This document shows, piece by piece, positions 8,354 to 18,595 of a stretch of 64,000 nt of DNA. The position numbers were made by a program, and so were the translations under genes. The DNA lies in NCBI RefSeq assembly GCF_020164785.1, contig NZ_JAIUGX010000011.1:162437-226436 (forward strand). The letters run 5' to 3'. The notes under the pieces were generated by a model that saw nothing but the letters and a program-made list of their open reading frames with translations, did not search any database and was not told the DNA's origin. How positions within the stretch are numbered: position 1 is the first letter of the stretch; every line of letters begins with the position of its first letter. This DNA is from Mesorhizobium sp. ES1-1. Lineage in GTDB: Bacteria; Pseudomonadota; Alphaproteobacteria; Rhizobiales; Rhizobiaceae.

Positions 8354-10321
8354 TCAACGTTCGCAGCTGACGGCGGGGGTGCGGAGCGGCAAGGTCATCT
8401 TGCAGCAAGGGTAGTAGCCACCCTTGTCCTTGTCGGCCTTCCTGTAGAAGCAGAGCCCGACATCGACTCTGTCGCCCGGATGATGGCCGGTGATGTCGAT
8501 CGTGTAGGGTTTGGCGGGCGCATGTGACGGTGCTGTGGCTAGTCCGACGCCCGGCGTCCTGGACTGTACGTTGATCGAATCGCCGCCGAAGCCGGCATGG
8601 TCATGGAGGTAGAGATCGGCCTGGAGGCCGGAAGGCGTGCAGAAATACCTGACATCCTCGACGTCCAGACACGGTGGCAGATTGCCGGGCGGCAGAAAGT
8701 CCGGCGGGTAGAAGGGTGGCAGATAGCCGCCCGGAATTTCCTCATAGTAGCCGGCGCGGCCCTCGCAGGGGTGCCAGACAGCCACGTCGCCGACATGGCC
8801 TTCCACTTCGGGATCCTCGAAATCGTTGTCGAAGTCGACGAACCAGGAGCCGAAGGGCGGTACATTGGCCGGCTTGACCAAGTCCCTCGGCGTGATTTGC
8901 ACACCGTGCACGGAGAGCGGCCCGCCGGCGGCGAGCTGCTCGGCGAGGGTCGGGTTGTCGCGCAGCTTGTCGCCGGTGGAGACCAGCGTCTGCGTGCAGA
9001 CCGAGGTGTCGAGATTGCCCTCCGAATCATAGCCATATTGCAGGTCGAGACCGCCGGCCGACTGCCTGTTGCCTTGCGGGAAGCCGACCGCGTATTCCTG
9101 CGGCACTTCCACCCAGACCGATTCCGTCTCCGGATCGTCAGGGTTCTCGCGAAAATAGCGGATGACCTCGCCCTTGCCGGAATCGGCGAACCGGCTGTAG
9201 TCGTAGCGGTTTTCGACCGGGCCCCGCTGGGCGAGATACATGAAGCCGCTATTGTCGAAGACGATGTCGGTGACGGCGTAGTCCTTGTCGGCCTTGACCG
9301 TCAGTTCCCATCGGGGATCGCCGGCAAAGCCGCCGTCGCGGGCAATGCCGACAGACCAGATCTCGGATTTCTCGCCGACCGAATAGTACAGCCGGCCACC
9401 ATGATAGGAGACGGCCCAGACACGGCGCTCATCCTGAGTGTAGCCCCAGCTTTCGGGGTCTTCGCTGTCGAAAGCGGCGCCCTGTATATCCATCACCGAG
9501 CCATCATCGGCGACCGGGGCCAGCCCATGAGCCGGGCGTCCGGCCACGCCATGGTCGAAGCTGTCGATCAGCCTGCCCTCGGCGTCGATGCGATGGATGA
9601 GGCCGGTATCGAGATCGGAGGCGAAGAACTGGCGGTGGCTGGGGTCGAAGGTGAGATTGCCGATGCCGGGACCGCTGTTGCCATCGATATCGGCAAATTT
9701 GGCGACCTGGCCGGTGATGCCGTCGATCTTCCAGATGGTGCCCGGGCCGCCGCCATTCTCGGTGCCGAACTGACCCTCCATGAAGGTCGCGCCGGCGGCG
9801 CCGCGGCGCTCGCGCTCGGGACGGCCGTCCTCGTCGGCATCGGGCGTGACAATGCGGATGCCGTGCAGCGAGGTGGCGCCGGCATAGAGATTGGGGACGC
9901 CCGATGGAACGCCGTCACGCACGCCGTCGTCATAGGTCAGGCCGAAAACCTGGCCGATCTGGCCCGCCGTCACCTCGAAGGGCGGCGGCGTGGCGACGAG
10001 CTGGCCCGAAGCCGGCCCGCCGAGTTGGGAAACGTCGAACACCCGAAGGGTGGCGCGCGCGATGTCGATAAAGGTTTCGTCGACCGGATCGATGCCCGGC
10101 GGCAGGCCCTCATCCAAATTGGGAATAAACGTTCCGGGGAAGCCGGTGACCGCCATCGAGCCGGGCTTGATGATCCGTGTTTCCTGCGCCCGCGCGGTGC
10201 CGCCGAGCGAAAGGGCGGCGGCGAGCGCCAGCGCCAGCGCCAGCAAACCACCTGCCGCAGGCGAAGCGCGGCGCCAGCCGAGACTAAAAGACGGAACGAG
10301 CGAGCCGCGAATGCGAGACAT
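8354..10321 (-). CDS. Secreted propeller-like protein, partner of the DUF11 protein
   Basis: This 655-residue protein has a signal peptide: basic n-region (SRIRGSLVPSFSLGWRR), Ala/Leu-rich core and GTARA-QE cleavage site. The mature part contains repeated sheet-like motifs such as GTIWKIDGITGQVAKFAD, IGNLTFDPSHRQFFASD and DIVFDNSGFMYLAQR, which resemble beta-propeller blades found in secreted sugar- or protein-binding proteins. The last about 150 residues carry cysteines (CLDVEDVRYFC, CFYRKADKDKG) and a proline-rich GYLPPFYPPDFLPPGNLPP stretch. I do not recognise an enzymatic family. I chose ATG 10321 because GGGGGTAG lies just before it and the signal peptide begins there; the frame stays open upstream to 10567. 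It is first in a two-gene operon, 10 bp before the DUF11 protein. Confidence 0.78.
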   Translation of the reverse strand: MSRIRGSLVPSFSLGWRRASPAAGGLLALALALAAALSLGGTARAQETRIIKPGSMAVTGFPGTFIPNLDEGLPPGIDPVDETFIDIARATLRVFDVSQLGGPASGQLVATPPPFEVTAGQIGQVFGLTYDDGVRDGVPSGVPNLYAGATSLHGIRIVTPDADEDGRPERERRGAAGATFMEGQFGTENGGGPGTIWKIDGITGQVAKFADIDGNSGPGIGNLTFDPSHRQFFASDLDTGLIHRIDAEGRLIDSFDHGVAGRPAHGLAPVADDGSVMDIQGAAFDSEDPESWGYTQDERRVWAVSYHGGRLYYSVGEKSEIWSVGIARDGGFAGDPRWELTVKADKDYAVTDIVFDNSGFMYLAQRGPVENRYDYSRFADSGKGEVIRYFRENPDDPETESVWVEVPQEYAVGFPQGNRQSAGGLDLQYGYDSEGNLDTSVCTQTLVSTGDKLRDNPTLAEQLAAGGPLSVHGVQITPRDLVKPANVPPFGSWFVDFDNDFEDPEVEGHVGDVAVWHPCEGRAGYYEEIPGGYLPPFYPPDFLPPGNLPPCLDVEDVRYFCTPSGLQADLYLHDHAGFGGDSINVQSRTPGVGLATAPSHAPAKPYTIDITGHHPGDRVDVGLCFYRKADKDKGGYYPCCKMTLPLRTPAVSCER

Positions 10322-10807
10322 GACACTACCCCCGTAGTCGACGGGAGCAACGTCCGGCGTTGCCGCGCGCATCAGGGCAAGGCGCGGCGTTCCGGCTCGT
10401 TCTTCCCTGATCGAATTGTCTGCTTTCCTCGAGGTCAAGATACGCCTGCACCGGCGCAGGGTCAACGCAAGCCGCGGGAAGCCCAGCGCGCCGACTTCGT
10501 CCCTTAGGGGGGAATCAGGCCGGGCTGCTGCTCCGGAGGACATTGCCGCCTCTAGGTCGCTGGTCATGGAAACTTCCCTTTCCGGGCCGCACCACGCGGC
10601 GCCTGGAGTTCAGTCGCCGGCGGACGTCGAAAGGTTCATGGAAGCCTTGCGCGGAAGCTTGCGCCCGATGCAGCCTGTTCTTATATACGCGCCAAGCCGT
10701 TCGGAGCCGGAATGCCGGTAGCCGGAACGGATTTTCTTGTGAACAGGGGCTCTCGTCGGAACGCCTGTACGGGTCCTGAGAGCCTGCTTAGTGGAGAGAC
10801 TAGAAAA
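10322..10807. other. 486-bp intergenic region upstream of dnaK
   Basis: This divergent spacer separates the secreted-protein operon (leftward) from dnaK (rightward). It holds the sigma-32-type promoter at 10658-10689 and the dnaK ribosome-binding site. Open frames that cross it are fragments without coding character. No other structured element was seen. Confidence 0.6.
10658..10689 (+). promoter_or_regulatory. Sigma-32 (RpoH) heat-shock promoter of dnaK
   Basis: CTTG at 10658-10661, an 18-base spacer and CTTATATACG at 10680-10689 match the alphaproteobacterial RpoH consensus CTTG-N17/18-CYTATNTNNG at every specified base. It lies about 120 bp upstream of the dnaK start. No CIRCE (HrcA operator) inverted repeat is visible here, so heat control of dnaK should be by RpoH alone. 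Confidence 0.8.
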
Positions 10808-12724
<1,917 letters not shown>

Positions 12725-12750
12725 TCGGCTGACGGCAAGATCGTGCAGAA

Positions 12751-12776
12751 AGCCCGGCGCAAAGCCGGGCTTTTTT
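12751..12776 (+). terminator. Rho-independent terminator after dnaK
   Basis: A GC-rich perfect stem, AGCCCGGC pairing with GCCGGGCT around a short GCAAA loop, is followed by a run of six T. It lies 27 bp after the dnaK stop and is one of the clearest terminators in the window. It implies that dnaJ is at least partly transcribed from its own promoter or by read-through. Confidence 0.9.
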
Positions 12777-12940
12777 GCAACCCCTTGCGAAAAAAACACC
12801 GGACAATAGCGAAAAACGCGGGCAACACCGCATTGATACTGGCATCCCGGTTTCATCACACCTAAATCGAAAACGGCAACGCCGGCAAAAAAGACGCACG
12901 CAGTACTTCGAGGCGTTGGGCATCCGGACAGCGGGACAAG

Positions 12941-14071
12941 ATGAAAGCTGATTTCTACGAAACGCTGGGCGTCCAGAAGGGCGCCGACGAGAAGGAGCTG
13001 AAGAGCGCTTTCCGCAAGCTCGCCATGCAGTTCCATCCCGATCGCAATCCTGGCGACCATTCCTGCGAGCACAAGTTCAAGGAAATCAACGAAGCCTACG
13101 AGACGCTGAAAGACCCGCAGAAGCGCGCCGCCTATGACCGCTTCGGTCACGCGGCCTTCGAGCAGGGCGGAATGAATGGCGGAGCGCAGGGCTTCGGCGC
13201 GGGCGGCTTCGCCGACATTTTCGAGGACATTTTCGGCGACATGATGGGCGGGCGCCAGCGCCGCTCGTCCGGCGGCCGCGAACGCGGCGCCGATCTGCGC
13301 TACAATATGGAAATCACGCTCGAGGAGGCGTTTGCCGGCAAGACCGCGCAGATCCGCGTGCCGGCTTCGATCTCCTGCTCGGAATGCTCGGGCACCGGGG
13401 CCAAGCCGGGCACCCAGCCGGCGACCTGCTCGATGTGCAACGGCCACGGCAAGGTGCGCGCCACGCAAGGCTTCTTCTCGATCGAACGGACATGCCCGCA
13501 ATGCCAGGGCCGAGGCCAGACGATAAAGGATCCGTGCCCGAAATGCGCCGGCCAGGGCCGCGTTACCGAGGAACGTTCGCTGTCGGTCAACATTCCGGCC
13601 GGCATCGAGGACGGCACCCGCATCCGGCTTGCCAATGAGGGCGAGGCCGGCCTGCGCGGCGGGCCGTCGGGCGACCTCTACATTTTCCTGGCGGTGAAGC
13701 CGCACGAGTTCTTCCAACGTGACGGCGCCGACCTTTATTGCAAGGTGCCGATCTCCATGACGACTGCCGCCCTTGGCGGTTCCTTCGAGGTGACGACGCT
13801 GGACGGCACCCAGACCAAGGTGAAGGTGCCGGAAGGCACGCAGAACGGCCGCCAGTTCCGCCTCAAGGGCAAGGGCATGCCGGTGTTGCGCCAGCCCAAT
13901 ATCGGCGACCTCTACATCCAGACCGCGGTCGAGACGCCGCAGAACCTTTCGCGCCGGCAGCGCGAATTGCTGGAGGAATTCGAACAACTCTCCTCGCAGG
14001 ACAATTCGCCCCAATCGAGCGGCTTCTTCACCCGGATGAAGGATTTCTTCGAGTCCTTCGGCGAAAGTTGA
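12941..14071 (+). CDS. dnaJ: Chaperone protein DnaJ (Hsp40, type I)
   Basis: This 376-residue co-chaperone stimulates DnaK ATPase and delivers substrates. It has the type-I domain order: J domain (DFYETLGVQKGADEKELKSA, with FHPDRNPGD carrying HPD), a Gly/Phe-rich linker (GGMNGGAQGFGAGGF), four zinc-finger repeats (CSECSGTG, CSMCNGHG, CPQCQGRG, CPKCAGQG) and C-terminal substrate-binding domains. Length is normal. It lies 216 bp after dnaK with a terminator between, and 105 bp before pmtA. The 160-bp leader upstream is A-rich near 12850-12900 and could hold a promoter, but I cannot assign one firmly. Confidence 0.97.
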   Translation: MKADFYETLGVQKGADEKELKSAFRKLAMQFHPDRNPGDHSCEHKFKEINEAYETLKDPQKRAAYDRFGHAAFEQGGMNGGAQGFGAGGFADIFEDIFGDMMGGRQRRSSGGRERGADLRYNMEITLEEAFAGKTAQIRVPASISCSECSGTGAKPGTQPATCSMCNGHGKVRATQGFFSIERTCPQCQGRGQTIKDPCPKCAGQGRVTEERSLSVNIPAGIEDGTRIRLANEGEAGLRGGPSGDLYIFLAVKPHEFFQRDGADLYCKVPISMTTAALGGSFEVTTLDGTQTKVKVPEGTQNGRQFRLKGKGMPVLRQPNIGDLYIQTAVETPQNLSRRQRELLEEFEQLSSQDNSPQSSGFFTRMKDFFESFGES

Positions 14072-14079
14072 TCGCTGTG

Positions 14080-14105
14080 GACCGAAACCCCCACGGATTT
14101 CGGTC
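14080..14105 (+). terminator. Hairpin after dnaJ, possible terminator
   Basis: GACCGAAA at 14080-14087 pairs perfectly with TTTCGGTC at 14098-14105, a few bases after the dnaJ stop codon. There is no T-tract, so it may be a processing or attenuation hairpin rather than an intrinsic terminator. Confidence 0.4.
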
Positions 14106-14176
14106 ATCGGCATTGCGGCTTTGCCTTGGGACGCCCTGGTGTTAAGTAGCGTGCGGGGGCACTGAGGAGAGCTTGC

Positions 14177-14782
14177 ATGACACGTAGTCACGGACTGCGG
14201 AAGGCGCTTGCGGAAAAGTTCGACGACGAACTCAAATTCTTCAGGGGCTGGATCGACAAGCCGAAAGCCGTCGGCTCGATCGTGCCGACCAGCTCGGTCA
14301 CAGCCCGCAAGATGGCCTCGATCATCAATCCGAAATCCGGCCTGCCGGTTCTTGAGGTCGGTCCCGGCACCGGCGTCATCACCCGCGCCATCCTGGCGCA
14401 GGGCGTGCGGCCCGAGAACCTCTACGCGGTCGAATACTCGTCTGATTTCGTGCGCCATCTGCGGCGGCAATATCCTGGCGTCAACGTGATCGAGGGGGAC
14501 GCCTTCAACCTCGACGAGACGCTTGGCGACAAGAGCGGGATGATGTTCGATTCGGTCGTGTCCGGCGTGCCGCTGCTCAATTTCCCCGTCGCCCAACGCG
14601 TCGCGTATGTCGAGAGCCTGCTCGACCGCATCCCGGCGGGACGGCCGGTCGTGCAGCTGACCTATGGCCCTATGTCGCCGATCCCGGCCGGCCGCGGCAA
14701 TTACACGGTTAAGCATTTCGACTTCATCATCCGCAACATCCCGCCGACGCAGCTATGGATCTACCGGCGCGAAGCGCATTAG
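14177..14782 (+). CDS. pmtA: Phospholipid N-methyltransferase (phosphatidylcholine synthesis)
   Basis: This 201-residue enzyme transfers methyl groups from S-adenosylmethionine to phosphatidylethanolamine, giving phosphatidylcholine, a lipid needed by many rhizobia for host interaction. The SAM-binding motif I VLEVGPGTGVITRAI sits near residue 57, YAVEYSSDFVRHL follows as motif II, and VIEGDAFNL is motif III. The opening KFDDELKFFRGWIDKPKAVG and size match the Sinorhizobium/Rhizobium PmtA type rather than the Rhodobacter type. Position after dnaJ and near pyrF also agrees with the rhizobial arrangement as I recall it. GAGGAGAG lies upstream of the ATG. Confidence 0.9.
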   Translation: MTRSHGLRKALAEKFDDELKFFRGWIDKPKAVGSIVPTSSVTARKMASIINPKSGLPVLEVGPGTGVITRAILAQGVRPENLYAVEYSSDFVRHLRRQYPGVNVIEGDAFNLDETLGDKSGMMFDSVVSGVPLLNFPVAQRVAYVESLLDRIPAGRPVVQLTYGPMSPIPAGRGNYTVKHFDFIIRNIPPTQLWIYRREAH

Positions 14783-14905
14783 CTCCCCGGCGCGAGCCGG
14801 TTCGCGATACCTAGCGCCGGCTGTGTTCCTTGCGGCGCAGGATGACGAAGTTGGCGTTGATTTGACCGCACCTTGCCTGTACCTGTCCGGCAACATGGGT
14901 GCGCA

Positions 14906-15499
14906 ATGGTAATCCCCAGACTCCTCGTTTTCGCCGGCTCGAACCGGACGGGCGCCTATAGCGGCAGGACCGCCGACGTGGCGCAGAAGGAACTTGCCCT
15001 GCAGGGCGCCGAGGTGACCCGCATCTCGCTCGCCGACTATCCGCTGCCCATCCTGGACGAGGATCTGGAGAAGGAAAAAGGCGTACCCGAAAATGCGCTG
15101 AAACTTGCCCGGCAGATAGCTGCCCATGACGGGATGCTGATCGCAACGCCGGAATATAATGGCTCCATCCCGCCCCTGCTGAAGAACGCGATCGACTGGG
15201 TGAGCCGGGTGCGCGGGGATGGCGGCCGCGCCGTCAGGCCGCTCGCGGGCAAGGTGGCGGGCCTATGCTCGTCCTCCAACGGACATTTCGCCGGCATCCG
15301 TTGCATCAACCATCTGCGTGCCGTGTTGGTGCGGTGCCAGATGGAGGTGGTGACGCCGGAATGTTCCGTGCCCGACGGGGCCGAGGCCTTCGACGAGAGC
15401 GGAAATTTCCGCGACGAGAGACTGCATAAATCGATGGAGCACCTATGCCGCACGCTGATCGAGACCTCGCGCCTGCTGTCGACCCGGAGCGTGCCGTGA
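14906..15499 (+). CDS. NADPH-dependent FMN reductase family protein
   Basis: This 197-residue flavodoxin-fold protein probably reduces FMN or quinones with NAD(P)H. The phosphate-binding loop FAGSNRTGAYSGR follows the first strand, and the conserved TPEYNGSIPPLLKNAIDWVS segment is the hallmark of the FMN_red family (ArsH/YwqN/ChrR-like). I chose ATG 14906 because the flavodoxin strand starts right after it; an upstream TTG at 14873 is in frame. Its 3' end overlaps the likely GTG start of pyrF (GTGA), indicating translational coupling. The physiological substrate cannot be told from the sequence. Confidence 0.85.
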   Translation: MVIPRLLVFAGSNRTGAYSGRTADVAQKELALQGAEVTRISLADYPLPILDEDLEKEKGVPENALKLARQIAAHDGMLIATPEYNGSIPPLLKNAIDWVSRVRGDGGRAVRPLAGKVAGLCSSSNGHFAGIRCINHLRAVLVRCQMEVVTPECSVPDGAEAFDESGNFRDERLHKSMEHLCRTLIETSRLLSTRSVP

Positions 15500-16209
15500 C
15501 AGGCGCGGCCGTGCACCCGACATCCATTCGGGAACGATTGATCGTCGGTCTCGACGTGCCCTCCGTGCGAGAGGCCGAGCAGGTGGTGCGCGAACTCGAC
15601 GGCATCGTGTCCTTCTACAAGATCGGCTATCAGCTGGCCTTCGCGGGCGGACTGGACTTCGCCAGGGAGCTGGCCAGCGGCGGAACCAAAGTGTTCCTCG
15701 ACATGAAGCTGCTCGACATCGACCACACCGTGGCCAGGGGCGTCGAGAACATCGTCATGATGGGTGTGTCCATGCTGACGATCCATGCTTACCCGAAGGC
15801 GATGCTGGCAGCGGTCGAAGCGGCAATGGGCAGCAGCCTTTGCCTGCTTGCCGTCAGCGTGCTGACCTCGATGGATGAGCAGGACATGATCGATGTCGGC
15901 TACGAGTATGACCCGCACACGCTGGTGCTGCGGCGCTCCGAACAGGCCCTGCATGTCGGCATGGGCGGCATTGTCTGCTCGGCTGCGGAAGCCGAAGCGG
16001 TCCGCAGGATCGTCGGACCGGACATGGCGGTGGTGACGCCCGGTATCCGCCCGGCCGGTAGCGACCATGGCGACCAGAAGCGCGTGATGACGCCGGCCCA
16101 GGCGATTCGTAGCGGCGCCAGCCACCTCGTGGTTGCTCGGCCCATCATCGGCGCCTCCGACCGCCGCGCCGCGGCGCAGGAAATCCTTGACGAAATGCGC
16201 TCGGCCTGA
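15496..16209 (+). CDS. pyrF: Orotidine 5'-phosphate decarboxylase
   Basis: This 237-residue TIM-barrel enzyme decarboxylates OMP to UMP, the last step of UMP synthesis. IVGLDVPSVREAEQVV is the N-terminal strand, FLDMKLLDIDHTVARGV contains the catalytic D-x-K-x-x-D array, and VTPGIRPAGSDHGDQKRVMTP is the phosphate-binding loop. The GTG at 15496 overlaps the stop of the reductase gene in GTGA and gives a family-typical N-terminus; ATG 15445 is in frame but would overlap the upstream gene by 55 bp. Confidence 0.94.
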   Translation: MTGAAVHPTSIRERLIVGLDVPSVREAEQVVRELDGIVSFYKIGYQLAFAGGLDFARELASGGTKVFLDMKLLDIDHTVARGVENIVMMGVSMLTIHAYPKAMLAAVEAAMGSSLCLLAVSVLTSMDEQDMIDVGYEYDPHTLVLRRSEQALHVGMGGIVCSAAEAEAVRRIVGPDMAVVTPGIRPAGSDHGDQKRVMTPAQAIRSGASHLVVARPIIGASDRRAAAQEILDEMRSA

Positions 16210-16235
16210 CGTTCACCAACAATCGGAGAAAGACG

Positions 16236-16523
16236 ATGCCCAAAGGATACTGGATCGCTCGTGTCGATGTACGCGACGCAGAAGCCTACAAGGAGTATGT
16301 CGCGGCCTCCAAGCTGGCCTTCGACCGTTTCGGCGCGAAGTTCCTGGCACGCGGCGGTGCGCACGAAGTTGCCGAGGGCGTCGGGCGCGCGCGCAACGTC
16401 GTCATCGAGTTCGAATCGCTGGCCGTCGCGCATGACTGCTACCACTCGCCGGAATATCAACGGGCGGTCTCCATCCGCCAGAAGGTCGCCGATGGGGAGA
16501 TCGTGCTGGTCGAGGGAATCTAG
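16236..16523 (+). CDS. DUF1330 domain protein
   Basis: This 95-residue protein has the dimeric alpha-beta barrel fold of the DUF1330 family, seen in GYWIARVDVRDAEAYKEYVA, FLARGG and VVIEFESLAVAHDCYHSPEY. Catalytic function is not established for the family. GGAGAAAGACG precedes the ATG, 26 bp after pyrF, so it probably ends that transcription unit. It converges with the ATP-grasp gene; the two stop codons are 1 bp apart. Confidence 0.88.
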   Translation: MPKGYWIARVDVRDAEAYKEYVAASKLAFDRFGAKFLARGGAHEVAEGVGRARNVVIEFESLAVAHDCYHSPEYQRAVSIRQKVADGEIVLVEGI

Positions 16524-16524
16524 T

Positions 16525-17580
16525 CTAAAATAGCCGGCTTGCCGCCGTCTCGGCCATGGCGTCGGCCAGTTCCAGGCCCCATTGCGACCGGCAATAATCC
16601 CGAAAATCGAAGCAGGGCAGGCCGGGGCAGACCTCGAACTCGATGAGGTGGACGGCGTCGTCGGCCTCGACCCGGAGATCGAAGGAAAACACATCGCGCA
16701 GGCCAAGCCCTTCCATCAGCCGGGCGGCGATGGTGCGAATCCTGGCGTCGGCGGCCGGCTGGCTTTCGGCCACCGGAACGAGTTCCGGCTGGACGTAATT
16801 CCCCGCCGCCTTCGCGGCTTCGCCGGTTTCGCCATAGAGTGCCAAGCTGTCGGCCATGGTCTGGAAATCGCCGCCGGAATCGACAAAGGCCACGCCAAGC
16901 GCCTCGGCCCCGGTGCCCGGCGCTACGCCTAGGAAGCTGGCGCGCACGTTGCGGCCGGCGACGTAGGGCTGGACGATGACGTCATCGCCATAGGCAGAGA
17001 AGACGCGCCGGCTGAGTTCGAGCGCGTGGTCGAGATCAAGGCTGCGCGAGTCCGGCCAGATGCCGATCTTGGCGCCGAGCCGGTTGGGCTTGACGAACCA
17101 GCCGGCCGTTGACGCCGGGGGTTCGACCAGCCATTCGCCATTTCGTGCAAGGCCGGCGGGCGGCACCGGCAGGCCGAGTGCGCCAAGCACGGCGCCGGAG
17201 CGAAACTTGTCCTGGCAAAGCGCGAACAGCGCATCGTCGGCGCCGATGGTCCTGAATCCGCCCAACCTCGCCAGGGTCGGGGCGGCGCTGCCGCGGAAAT
17301 AGGCGATGCCATCGGTGAGGGTCCAGACCAGTGTCGTGGCCGGATGCTCGCCGGCAAGCACGCCGGCGGCATCGTCGAGCTCAACCGCCGCGAATGACAG
17401 GCCACGCTTGAGGCAGGCGTCGGCCAGCGCGTCGAATTCGGGAGCGAGGTCGGTCGACTGCGCCAGATAGGAGGCAATCTCGGCAGCGCGCTCGCGCGCA
17501 TGACCGTTTGCCACCAGACGGTCGAGGCAGGCCTTTTCCGGCTCGTGGACAAGGATCAGCTTCGGTTTTGCGCGCGTCAT
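16525..17580 (-). CDS. ATP-grasp domain protein of unknown substrate
   Basis: This 351-residue protein has an ATP-grasp-like layout: an N-terminal pre-ATP region (KLILVHEPEKACLDRLVANG), a central segment (GLPVPPAG followed by GWFVKPNRLGAKIGI, with the adenine-binding lysine), VIVQPYVAGRNVRASFLG and a C-terminal metal-binding region FSFDLRVEADDAVHLIEFEVCPG where Asp, Glu and a Cys replace the common DxNxRP ending. Such proteins join an acid to an amine, as in D-Ala-D-Ala ligase or RimK. The substrate is unknown and there is no operon partner. Confidence 0.8.
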   Translation of the reverse strand: MTRAKPKLILVHEPEKACLDRLVANGHARERAAEIASYLAQSTDLAPEFDALADACLKRGLSFAAVELDDAAGVLAGEHPATTLVWTLTDGIAYFRGSAAPTLARLGGFRTIGADDALFALCQDKFRSGAVLGALGLPVPPAGLARNGEWLVEPPASTAGWFVKPNRLGAKIGIWPDSRSLDLDHALELSRRVFSAYGDDVIVQPYVAGRNVRASFLGVAPGTGAEALGVAFVDSGGDFQTMADSLALYGETGEAAKAAGNYVQPELVPVAESQPAADARIRTIAARLMEGLGLRDVFSFDLRVEADDAVHLIEFEVCPGLPCFDFRDYCRSQWGLELADAMAETAASRLF

Positions 17581-17710
17581 CGGGTGAAAGCTTCCAGGGC
17601 GTTATCGCCTACCATCGCATGGTGGCCGCAAAGGGCTGCCGAGAAACCGACACCGGCCGGACGCCGTCGTGACAGCGCCGGGCTCTAATCGATCAACAGG
17701 CCGAGCGCTC

Positions 17711-18595
17711 TCAGGCGATCAGCACGCGCGGCTCGAAGCGGCCGTTGACCGGGATATCGAGCAGGAAGGTCATGCCGCCCTGCAGGTCCTCCAGGCGCTG
17801 CTTCTCGCTCTTTCCGGACCATGCTGAGGTGACCGCCAGCCGGTTGGCGTTCTTGCCGACGAAGGCCGGACAGGAGGGCTGCGTCACCGGCATCGCCACT
17901 GTGCGCACGAGCTTGCCTTCCGGGCTGTAGGCTTCGACGACGCTTCCGCCCCAGCAGGCATTCCACAGGATGCCGTCGCGGTCGAGAACCGAACCGTCGA
18001 TATAGCCCTTGGCCGAACGATGATCGACGAAGACCTTCGGCTCGCCGGCGGGCAGGCCGGTCGCCGGATCGCAGTCGACGCGCATCAGCAGACCGGTTGT
18101 GGTGTCGGTGTAGTGGGCAAGCGCGCCATCCGGCGAGAAGCAGATCGAGTTCGAGACGGTGATGTCGGCGAACAGCTTGCGCAATTCGCCCTTGAAGAAC
18201 CAGTAGATCGAGCCGGCGCCCTTTTCCTCCTTCTTGCCCATGGTGCCTGTCCACAGGGCACCGCAGGGATGAACCCGGGAATCGTTCGAGCGGGTGAGCG
18301 GATTGTCGGCCTCGATCGGCGTGTGTAGCGTCATCTTGCCGGTCGTGACATCGCGGACGAAGAGGCCTGTCTCGGCGGCGATCAGCTGGCGGCCGTCGTC
18401 GATGATGGCGATGGCGCTGGCCATCCGGCCAAGCTCGTGGGCGGTGGTCACGCCGCCCGACAGCCGCTTTTCCAGAAGCAGTCCGTTGACGATGTCGAAC
18501 CAGTAGAGCGTATCGGTGGCGGGATCGTAGCTTGGCCCCTCGCCGAGCTGGCACACATGGTCGGAAAAAACGGAAACGATCGCTTCGCTCATCAT
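17711..18595 (-). CDS. SMP-30/gluconolactonase-family sugar lactonase
   Basis: This 294-residue six-bladed propeller belongs to the SMP-30/regucalcin/gluconolactonase family, which opens sugar lactones using a bound divalent metal. Family motifs are LGEGPSYDPATDTLYWFDIV at the N-terminus with the metal-ligand Glu, the SNDSRVHPCGALWTGTMG region, SNSICFSPDG and GYIDGSVLDRDGILWNACWGG with a ligand Asp. A second ATG three bases later is equally good. It overlaps the DgoA-like aldolase gene by 4 bp, so it should hydrolyse the lactone of the sugar acid degraded by this operon, probably galactonolactone. Confidence 0.88.
   Translation of the reverse strand: MMSEAIVSVFSDHVCQLGEGPSYDPATDTLYWFDIVNGLLLEKRLSGGVTTAHELGRMASAIAIIDDGRQLIAAETGLFVRDVTTGKMTLHTPIEADNPLTRSNDSRVHPCGALWTGTMGKKEEKGAGSIYWFFKGELRKLFADITVSNSICFSPDGALAHYTDTTTGLLMRVDCDPATGLPAGEPKVFVDHRSAKGYIDGSVLDRDGILWNACWGGSVVEAYSPEGKLVRTVAMPVTQPSCPAFVGKNANRLAVTSAWSGKSEKQRLEDLQGGMTFLLDIPVNGRFEPRVLIA

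Noticed and set aside
10322..10807. CIRCE element upstream of dnaK
   Set aside because: No TTAGCACTC-N9-GAGTGCTAA inverted repeat is present.
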